Shown piece after piece: positions 1 through 5,775 of a stretch of DNA of 6,467 bases; positions within the stretch are counted from its first letter, which is position 1; each line of letters starts with the position of its first letter. Origin of the DNA: JBARRS01 sp049644345 (GTDB lineage: Bacteria > Actinomycetota > Thermoleophilia > Gaiellales > Gaiellaceae); the NCBI GenBank assembly GCA_049644345.1, contig JBARRS010000221.1, positions 1-6,467 on the forward strand. Direction: 5' to 3'. Below the pieces are notes generated by a model, which was given only the letters and a program-made list of their open reading frames with translations, was not told the origin of the DNA and ran no database searches. The position numbers and the translations under genes were made by a program.

Positions 1-4
1 AGAC

Positions 5-385
5 GTGACTTCGTGGAGCGAGCCCGCTCGCCCGCTGCCGGCAGCCCGGCCACGGCCGCAACCGCGTCTACGCCCGAAGGCCGCGCCCCGCTCCCGCCGG
101 CGCTCCCGGCACGGCGTCGCCGGCGGCCTCGTTTGGATCGGAGTCATCGGCGTCCTCCTGGCCGGTGTCGTCGCGCTCAACGTCGCCGTCCTCCGCCTCA
201 ACGTCCGCCTGGACAAGACGACGAGCGAGCGCGCGAAGCTGCACGCCGAGAACGCCGCGCTCGCCTCGGAGCTCTCGAGCGCGGCGGCATCGCCTCGGAT
301 TCAGACACAGGCCCAGCAACGCGGGCTCGTACCGGCGCAGCCCGATGGGACGACCTACGTGGACCTGCTGCGCCCCGTCAGGTGA
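5..385 (+). CDS. ftsL: FtsL-like septal division protein (bitopic membrane protein)
   Basis: This is a 126-residue single-pass membrane protein, identified by architecture and position rather than strong sequence identity. Residues 1-36 are a very basic, Pro/Arg-rich cytoplasmic tail. Residues about 38-63 form one hydrophobic span. Residues about 64-93 are Leu/Ala/Glu-rich and look like a coiled coil. Residues 97-121 (PRIQTQAQQRGLVPAQPDG and following) match the usual FtsL C-terminal pattern, in which an R-I-x-x-x-A helix leads into G-L/M-V-P. FtsL acts at the septum with FtsB/DivIC and FtsQ/DivIB to recruit and activate FtsW-FtsI. It lies directly before ftsI, as expected. The GTG at 5 overlaps a TGA at 6-8 in another frame, matching the junction style seen downstream, so I place the start there. 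The frame is open to the window edge, so an upstream start cannot be excluded. A DivIC/FtsB-type protein is the main alternative. Confidence 0.8.
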   Translation: MTSWSEPARPLPAARPRPQPRLRPKAAPRSRRRSRHGVAGGLVWIGVIGVLLAGVVALNVAVLRLNVRLDKTTSERAKLHAENAALASELSSAAASPRIQTQAQQRGLVPAQPDGTTYVDLLRPVR

Positions 386-2052
386 CGGGCAAGCTCGCCA
401 ACCACCGGATCCGCCTGCTGCTCGCGCTGTTCGTGCTCTCGTTCGGCGGAGTCTTGCTGCGGGCCGTCTGGCTCCAAGGCGTGCGCGCGCAAACGCTCGG
501 CGCGATGGCGGCTCGGCAGCACCGCGAGCAGGTGACGGTGCCCGCCGCCCGCGGCTCGATCTACGACCGCGCGGGCTTCCAGTTGGCGATCGGAGAGCAG
601 GCGACGACCGTCTACGCCGACCCGATGCAGATCCGAGACCCGCGCACCGTCGCGGTGACGGCTGCCCGGGTCCTGCACCTGAAGCCCTGGTCGATCTTCA
701 AGGCCATCTCCGACCGCACCCACGGCTTCGTCTACGTCGAGCGCAAGGCGGATCCGAAGCTGGCGGCGGCGCTCGCGAAGCGCCGCATCACAGGCCTCGG
801 CTTCTACCCGGAGGAACGGCGCATCTACCCGCAGCACTCGGTGGCGGCGCAGGTGCTCGGGTACGCGGGCGTGGACAACCACGGGCTCTCCGGCGTCGAG
901 CTCTCCCTCGACCACCCGCTGGGAGGGCGCTCCGGCCGAGAGACGATCGTGCGGGATCCGAGCGGCCAGGCACTCGAGATCCTCACCTCGACCGCCGAGC
1001 GCGACGGAAGCGACGTCTGGCTGACGCTCGACCACACGATTCAGGCGAACGCCGAGGCGGTCCTCCAGCAGACGGTGACCAACTGGCACGCGAAGACCGG
1101 AACCGCGATCGTGCTCGATCCCCGAAGCGGCGCGGTGCTCGCGATGGCGGTCGCACCGGGATATGACGCGAACGCATTCCCGACGGTTCCACGGGATCGC
1201 CAGCGCAACCGAGCGGTCACAGACACGTACGAGCCCGGCTCGACCTTCAAGCTCGTCACTGTCGCGGGAGCGCTGTCGGAGGGTCTGGTCACGCCGGCGA
1301 CGAAGTTCACGCTTCCCTACCAGATCCAGGTCGCCGACCGGAAGATCCACGACGCCGAACCGCGTGGCACGCAGACGATGAGCGTCGCCGAGATCCTCGC
1401 GCGGTCCTCGAACGTGGGTGCGATCACGCTCGCGAAGACGCTCGGGCACGAGCGGCTGCTGTCGTGGATCTCGCGCTTCGGGTTCGGGCACAAGACGGGG
1501 ATCGACTTCCCCGGCGAGTCTCCCGGGATCCTGCCGTCGTACTGGTCCGGCTCGTCGATCGGGAACGTCCCCATCGGCCAGGGAATCGCGGTGACGCCCG
1601 TGCAGATGGCCTCTGCGTACGCGGCGATTGCGAACGGGGGAGTCTGGAGGCGGCCGCACGTCGTCGACCGCGTCGGCGGGGTACCGGTCGCGCGGGCCGA
1701 TCGGCGACGAGTCGTCTCGCGGCCGATCGCAGCCGAGCTGGTGCGGATGCTGCGGAACGTCGTCCTCGACGGAACTGGAACGCTCGCGGCAGTCCCCGAC
1801 TACAACGTTGCGGGGAAGACGGGCACCGCGGCGAAGCCCGACTCGCACGGTGGCTACTCGACCTCACGGTACGTCGCCTCGTTCGTCGGCTTCGTCCCGG
1901 CGACGAAGCCGCGGCTCGTGATCCTCGTCTCGGTCGACGAGCCGAAGGGCGCGATCTGGGGCGGAGTCGTCGCCGCGCCGGCGTTCGCGCAGATCGCGAA
2001 GTTCGACCTCCAGTACCTCAACGTGCCGCCGGACGCACTGCCTCACCGGTAG
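382..2052 (+). CDS. ftsI: Class B penicillin-binding protein FtsI/PBP3 (peptidoglycan D,D-transpeptidase)
   Basis: This is a 556-residue septal transpeptidase that crosslinks stem peptides outside the membrane, working with FtsW. A short basic N-terminus precedes one membrane span at about residues 9-33. RGSIYDR at 57-63 marks the start of the PBP dimer (pedestal) domain. The transpeptidase domain shows all three active-site motifs: STFK with nucleophile Ser287 and Lys290, SSN at 342-344, and KTGT at 479-482. The family segment GQGIAVTPVQMA lies at about 399-410. Length is normal for FtsI. The protein ends shortly after a YLNVPPD linker and has no PASTA repeats. The start is the GTG at 382, overlapping the ftsL stop as GTGA. 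The same frame is open back to position 13, but those 123 codons lie wholly over ftsL and look like an Arg/Pro/Ala-rich shadow. There is no clear Shine-Dalgarno, so coupled translation from ftsL is likely (inference). Assignment as the division rather than an elongation PBP rests on gene context. Confidence 0.95.
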   Translation: MTGKLANHRIRLLLALFVLSFGGVLLRAVWLQGVRAQTLGAMAARQHREQVTVPAARGSIYDRAGFQLAIGEQATTVYADPMQIRDPRTVAVTAARVLHLKPWSIFKAISDRTHGFVYVERKADPKLAAALAKRRITGLGFYPEERRIYPQHSVAAQVLGYAGVDNHGLSGVELSLDHPLGGRSGRETIVRDPSGQALEILTSTAERDGSDVWLTLDHTIQANAEAVLQQTVTNWHAKTGTAIVLDPRSGAVLAMAVAPGYDANAFPTVPRDRQRNRAVTDTYEPGSTFKLVTVAGALSEGLVTPATKFTLPYQIQVADRKIHDAEPRGTQTMSVAEILARSSNVGAITLAKTLGHERLLSWISRFGFGHKTGIDFPGESPGILPSYWSGSSIGNVPIGQGIAVTPVQMASAYAAIANGGVWRRPHVVDRVGGVPVARADRRRVVSRPIAAELVRMLRNVVLDGTGTLAAVPDYNVAGKTGTAAKPDSHGGYSTSRYVASFVGFVPATKPRLVILVSVDEPKGAIWGGVVAAPAFAQIAKFDLQYLNVPPDALPHR

Positions 2053-2092
2053 CGGGCGTCCGCCTATCGCGTAGCTAGACTCGAAGCCCGGA
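2053..2092 (+). promoter_or_regulatory. ftsI-murE intergenic gap with candidate -10 element (TAGACT, 2076-2081)
   Basis: This 40-base gap is the only untranslated stretch in the window. It contains TAGACT at 2076-2081, which fits the TANNNT core of a sigma-70-type -10 hexamer. It sits 11 bases before the murE ATG, so transcription would begin only a few bases upstream of the start codon and give a near-leaderless mRNA. Such transcripts are common in actinobacteria. There is no recognisable -35 hexamer: the correctly spaced bases (about 2053-2058) are GC-rich. There is also no convincing Shine-Dalgarno before the ATG, which is consistent with a short-leader transcript but does not prove it. 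The stretch could equally be a plain spacer. Confidence 0.3.
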
Positions 2093-3535
2093 ATGGAGCT
2101 GGAGCGCCTCATCGGAGCGCTCGCCCCGATGCACGTCGCAAGGCGCGCTCCGGTCGAGATCTCCGACCTCGCCTACGACGCCCGCGCCGTCGTGCCCGGG
2201 GCGCTCTTCTTCTGCGTCCGCGGGGACCGGTTCGACGGACATGAGTTCGCGCCGCAGGCGATCGAGCACGGCGCAGTCGCGCTCGTTGTCGAGCGCGAGC
2301 TCGAGCTTGGAGTCCAGGAGCTCGTCGTCGAGGACTCCCGCGCGGCGATGGCGATCGCCGCCGGCGAGTTCTACGGCCATCCGACGCGGGAGCTCGAGCT
2401 CGCCGGGGTCACCGGAACCAACGGCAAGACGACGACGGCGTTCCTGCTCTATTCGATCCTCGCCGCGGCCGGCCGGCGTCCGGGGCTGCTCGGAACGATC
2501 GAGTGCCGTGTCGGCGGCGAGCGAAGGCCTGCGATCCGCACGACCCCTGAGGCGATCGACCTCCAGCGCGCCTTCAGGGAGATGCTCGACGCAGGAGACC
2601 GCAGCTGCGCGATGGAGGCGACCTCGCACGGCTCCGAGCTCGGGCGCCTCGCCGGGACCCGGTTCGGCGTCCTCGTCTTCACGAATCTGACTCCAGAGCA
2701 CCTCGACTTCCACGGGACGATGGAGGCGTACTTCGAGGCAAAGCGGCGCCTGTTCGTCGGGCCTGAGCCGCCTCCGGCGGCCGTGAACGTGGGCGACCGC
2801 CACGGCCGCGGGCTCGCCGAGGAGCTCGAGGCCGCGGGGCGCGCTCCCCTCGTCACCTTCGGCTTTGCGGAGGAAGCGGACGTGCGGCCGGAGGAGCTCG
2901 AGGTGGGGCCACAAGGAGCGAGCTTTCGGGCCGCCGGGCTGGAGCTGCGGACGCCCCTGCGGGGCCGGTTCAACGTCGAGAACGTTCTCGGCGCGGTGGC
3001 CGCCGCCCGGCTGCTCGGAGTCGAGGACGACGCGATCGTCGCCGGGGTCGAGCACCTCCGTGGGGTTCCCGGCCGCTTCGAGGCCGTTCATGAAGGCCAG
3101 CCGTTCGCCGTGATCGTGGACTACGCGCACAAGCCGGAGGCGCTCGCGTCCGTACTGGCCACGGCCAGGGACCTGATCCCTGGACGCGTTCTTTGCGTCT
3201 TCGGCTGCGGCGGTGACCGGGACCGCGAGAAGCGGCCGGTGATGGGCCGGATCGCGAGCGAGCTCGCAGACGTCGCGATCGTGACGACGGACAACCCGCG
3301 CAGCGAGGATCCGGAGGCGATCATTGCCGAGGTGCTCGCGGGAGCACCCGATCTGGAGGTGGAGCCGGACCGGGCCGCGGCGATCGCGCGGGCGGTCGAG
3401 CTCGCGCGGGACGGAGACGTCGTCGTGATCGCCGGCAAGGGGCACGAGCAGGGCCAGGAGTTCGCCGACCGGACGCTCCCGTTCGACGACCGGGACGTCG
3501 CGAGGGAGGCGCTCCGAGCGCTCGCCAGAACTTGA
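2093..3535 (+). CDS. murE: UDP-N-acetylmuramoyl-L-alanyl-D-glutamate--2,6-diaminopimelate ligase MurE
   Basis: This 480-residue cytoplasmic Mur ligase adds the third stem-peptide residue to UDP-MurNAc-L-Ala-D-Glu using ATP. The N-terminal UDP-sugar domain includes YDARAVVPGALFF and an FDGH motif (D48-G49-H50). The ATP-binding central domain has the P-loop TGTNGKTTT (107-115, Lys112). NLTPEHLDFHG follows, and Lys217 in YFEAK is the expected carbamoylated lysine. The C-terminal ligand-binding domain carries DNPR (400-403) and GKGHE (448-452). DNPR is the established signature for meso-diaminopimelate rather than L-lysine. The Gly and Glu of GKGHE correspond to further diaminopimelate contacts in the E. 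coli enzyme. The usual SSHAL-type segment reads ATSHGSEL (176-183), a mild variant. This is the only gene here with an ATG start and an upstream gap. Its stop overlaps the murF start as TTGA. Confidence 0.97.
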   Translation: MELERLIGALAPMHVARRAPVEISDLAYDARAVVPGALFFCVRGDRFDGHEFAPQAIEHGAVALVVERELELGVQELVVEDSRAAMAIAAGEFYGHPTRELELAGVTGTNGKTTTAFLLYSILAAAGRRPGLLGTIECRVGGERRPAIRTTPEAIDLQRAFREMLDAGDRSCAMEATSHGSELGRLAGTRFGVLVFTNLTPEHLDFHGTMEAYFEAKRRLFVGPEPPPAAVNVGDRHGRGLAEELEAAGRAPLVTFGFAEEADVRPEELEVGPQGASFRAAGLELRTPLRGRFNVENVLGAVAAARLLGVEDDAIVAGVEHLRGVPGRFEAVHEGQPFAVIVDYAHKPEALASVLATARDLIPGRVLCVFGCGGDRDREKRPVMGRIASELADVAIVTTDNPRSEDPEAIIAEVLAGAPDLEVEPDRAAAIARAVELARDGDVVVIAGKGHEQGQEFADRTLPFDDRDVAREALRALART

Positions 3536-4761
3536 TTCCGCTCACGCTGGCAGAGGTGGCGGCGCTCGCGCCGGGAAAGCTGCACGCGGAGCCGTGGGCC
3601 GCCGAGATCACCGGTGTCGCAATCGACTCGCGGCGGATCGAGGAGGGCGACCTCTTCGTCGCGGTCGGTAGCGGCGCAGAGTTTGCCAAGCACGCGCTCG
3701 CCCGCGGCGCGGCCGCGACGCTCGTCCCCGAGGACGCGCACGCGGCGCTCGCCGCGCTTGCAGGCGCGGTTCGCGAGCGCTCGCAGGCGCGTGTGGTCGG
3801 CATCACCGGCTCGATGGGGAAGACGACGACGAAGGACATCCTCGCCGCGATCTGCGCGCCGCAGGCTCCGACGGTCGCCGCGGAGCGGAGCTTCAACAAC
3901 GAGCTCGGTGTTCCGCTGACGCTCTGCAGGCTCGAGCCGGACACCGAGCTCTGCATCCTCGAGCTCGCGATGCGGGGCTTCGGCCAGATCGCTGCTCTCT
4001 CCGCTTTCGCGCGGCCGGACGTCGCCGTCATCACGACGATCGCGCCCGTCCATCTCGAGAAGGTCGGCTCGCTCGAAGGAGTCGTCCGGGCAAAGAGCGA
4101 GCTGCTCGCGGCCCTCCCGCCCGGCGGCCTCGCGGTCGTCCCGGCCGACTTCGCGGTCGAGCGCGACGATCTCGAGGTCGTCCGCGTCGGCAAGGACGTA
4201 CGGCTCGAGTCGTTCGAGCCCCCGGTCTTGCGCACCTCGCTCGGGAGCTTCGAGGTCGACTTCACGGCGCGCCATCTGGCAGCGAACGCGCTCACGGCGC
4301 TCGCGACTGCGCAGGCGCTGGGCCTTGCGTTGCCCGAGCGGCTCGAGGTCACGTTCGCCGAGTGGCGGAACCAGGAGCTCGAGCTGCCCGGAGGCGGGCT
4401 GCTGATCAACGACGCCTGGAACGCCAACCCGATCTCGATCCGCGCCGCCCTCGAGCACCTCTCCGAGCGGGCTGCCGGACGCCGTCGCGTCGCCGTCCTC
4501 GGCGAGATGGCCGAGCTGGGGAGCTACTCCGATGAGGCTCATCGCGAGGTGGCGCGGGCGGTCGACGAGGTCGGCGTCGAGCTGCTCGTCGCGGTCGGTC
4601 CGCGCGCTCGGGTCTACGGCGGGCGGTGGGTTGCCGACGCCGACGAGGCCGCAACGGTGCTGCGGGAGGAGTTGCGTCCGAGCGACTGCGTCCTCGTGAA
4701 GGGCGCGCGGGCGCTCGGGCTCGAGCGTGTAGCGGAGGAGCTGACGGTGGTGGCGACCTAG
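3532..4761 (+). CDS. murF: UDP-N-acetylmuramoyl-tripeptide--D-alanyl-D-alanine ligase MurF
   Basis: This 409-residue cytoplasmic Mur ligase joins D-Ala-D-Ala to UDP-MurNAc-tripeptide, completing the pentapeptide. The N-terminal domain begins IPLTLAEVAAL and has the substrate-binding DSR (32-34). The P-loop is GSMGKTTTK (93-101, Lys97), in the GSxGKTTTK form typical of MurF. SFNNELGVPLTL (from 120), MRGFGQIA, and APVHLE (171-176) are MurF hallmarks, and Lys188 in RAKSEL is the likely carbamoylated lysine. The C-terminal domain has INDAWNANP (292-300), with Trp296 where Tyr is usual, and VKGARALGLE near the end. It is shorter than the E. coli enzyme (452 residues). Part of the difference is a missing FDGH-type loop after DLFVAV. 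The start is a TTG overlapping the murE stop. A GAGGGAGG run at 3502-3509 lies 22 bases upstream, too far for a normal ribosome site, so coupling to murE is likely. The stop is TAG, immediately followed in frame by mraY. Confidence 0.96.
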   Translation: MIPLTLAEVAALAPGKLHAEPWAAEITGVAIDSRRIEEGDLFVAVGSGAEFAKHALARGAAATLVPEDAHAALAALAGAVRERSQARVVGITGSMGKTTTKDILAAICAPQAPTVAAERSFNNELGVPLTLCRLEPDTELCILELAMRGFGQIAALSAFARPDVAVITTIAPVHLEKVGSLEGVVRAKSELLAALPPGGLAVVPADFAVERDDLEVVRVGKDVRLESFEPPVLRTSLGSFEVDFTARHLAANALTALATAQALGLALPERLEVTFAEWRNQELELPGGGLLINDAWNANPISIRAALEHLSERAAGRRRVAVLGEMAELGSYSDEAHREVARAVDEVGVELLVAVGPRARVYGGRWVADADEAATVLREELRPSDCVLVKGARALGLERVAEELTVVAT

Positions 4762-5775
4762 GTGGTTCGCGTTCTGATCGCAGCCCTGATCGCGATGGTG
4801 GCCTCGATCCTCGTCGGCCCGAAATTCATCCAGTTTCTCCGCCGGAACGAGTTCGGCCAGCACATCCGCGAGGAGGGCCCCGCCGGGCACGTGGCCAAGC
4901 AGGGGACGCCGACGATGGGTGGCCTCCTGCTCCTCGCGACGGCGAGCATCGCGTTCCTGCTCGCGAGCGCCGGCAAATACACCGTTCCGGCCCTCACCGT
5001 CCTCTTCGTCACGCTCGCCTGCGGCGCCGTCGGCTTCCTCGACGACTTCGTCAAGCTGACCCATCGTCGCTCGCTCGGGCTCTCCGGCCGCTGGAAGCTG
5101 CTCTTGCTCGCCGGGATCACCGCCGGCGTCGGCTTCGCGGCGCGGCACCAGCACCTGCCGACGAGCGTCTACGTTCCCGGCGTCGGCGAGGCGCAGCTCT
5201 CGTGGGCCTGGTATGTGCTGCTCTTCTTCGTGATCGCGGGTACCGCGAACGGCGTCAACCTGACCGACGGCCTCGACGGCCTTGCCGCCGGGACCGGGAT
5301 CATCGCGCTCTTCACGTTCGCCGCGATGAACGTGATCGCGTGGATCCGCTCTGGGCCGCCCGGGCACCGCTTCGACACGAAGCTCGATCTCGCCATCGTC
5401 GCCGCCGCGTTGATCGGGGCCGCGATCGGGTTCCTCTGGTACAACGCCTTCCCGGCCGAGGTCTTCATGGGCGACACCGGCGCGATGGCGATCGGGGGCG
5501 GCCTCGGCGGCTTCGCGATCATGACGAAGACGATCTTCCTGCTGCTCCTGATCGGCGGAATCTTCGCGATCGAGGCGCTGTCGGTGATCATCCAGGTCTT
5601 CTTCTTCAAGTACGTGGGCGGCCGGCGGCCGTTCCTGATGACGCCGATCCACCACCATTTCGAGATGAAGGCGTGGTCCGAGACCAAGGTGATGGTGCGG
5701 TTCTGGATCGTGACCGGGATCCTCTGCGCCGCCGCCTTCGCGCTCTACTACCGCTACTTCAACGGGTTCCGCTGA
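4762..5775 (+). CDS. mraY: Phospho-N-acetylmuramoyl-pentapeptide-transferase MraY
   Basis: This 337-residue polytopic membrane enzyme transfers phospho-MurNAc-pentapeptide from UDP to undecaprenyl phosphate, making lipid I. Hydrophobic segments run through its whole length, compatible with the family's ten spans. Family motifs occur in order: IREEGPAGHVAKQGTPTMGG near the N-terminus, FLDDFVK with Asp94-Asp95, NLTDGLDG (166-173), MGDTG (236-240) with Asp238, and TPIHHHFE (294-301). The aspartates and the HHH loop are the known catalytic and Mg/substrate residues. MGDTGAMAIGG replaces the more usual MGDTGSLALGG. The GTG start directly follows the murF TAG, with no intergenic base and in the same reading frame. 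No earlier start is possible because of that stop. A GGAGGAG run at 4734-4740 is 21 bases away, too far for normal use; GGTGGTGG at 4746-4753 is nearer but a poor match. The stop is TGA, overlapping the proposed CTG start of murD. Confidence 0.97.
   Translation: MVRVLIAALIAMVASILVGPKFIQFLRRNEFGQHIREEGPAGHVAKQGTPTMGGLLLLATASIAFLLASAGKYTVPALTVLFVTLACGAVGFLDDFVKLTHRRSLGLSGRWKLLLLAGITAGVGFAARHQHLPTSVYVPGVGEAQLSWAWYVLLFFVIAGTANGVNLTDGLDGLAAGTGIIALFTFAAMNVIAWIRSGPPGHRFDTKLDLAIVAAALIGAAIGFLWYNAFPAEVFMGDTGAMAIGGGLGGFAIMTKTIFLLLLIGGIFAIEALSVIIQVFFFKYVGGRRPFLMTPIHHHFEMKAWSETKVMVRFWIVTGILCAAAFALYYRYFNGFR

Noticed and set aside
13..381. A 123-residue N-terminal extension of FtsI, since its frame is open back to position 13
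   Set aside because: The extension lies entirely over ftsL, is Arg/Pro/Ala low-complexity, and would put a long unrelated segment before the normal basic N-terminus and membrane span. GTG at 382 gives a canonical FtsI.
165..1166. A 333-codon plus-strand open frame across the end of ftsL and half of ftsI
   Set aside because: It is a third-frame shadow with Arg/Ala/Ser-rich composition, no motif, and overlaps two genes supported by family signatures.
2052..2063. Small GC hairpin (GCGG-GCGT-CCGC) just after the ftsI stop, considered as a terminator
   Set aside because: The stem is only four base pairs and is not followed by a T-tract; a terminator here would also break a conserved operon.
355..3445. 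Other long minus-strand open frames (355-1848, 2075-3445) and the similar 5754-6452
   Set aside because: They lie opposite well-supported ftsI, murE and murD, have Arg/Asp-rich shadow composition, and show no family motif. They are by-products of codon bias.
3502..4740. GAGGGAGG (3502-3509) and GGAGGAG (4734-4740) as ribosome-binding sites for murF and mraY
   Set aside because: They sit 22 and 21 bases before the starts, well outside normal spacing, and both encode ordinary residues of the preceding gene. The matching distances are probably coincidence.
3121..5658. An 845-codon open frame on the minus strand across murE, murF and mraY
   Set aside because: Its codons are in register with murF and mraY. 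In that register a minus-strand stop needs TTA, CTA or TCA as a sense codon, which high-GC genes rarely use, and the murF TAG is read as CTA. The product is low-complexity Arg/Glu/Asp-rich with no recognisable domain.
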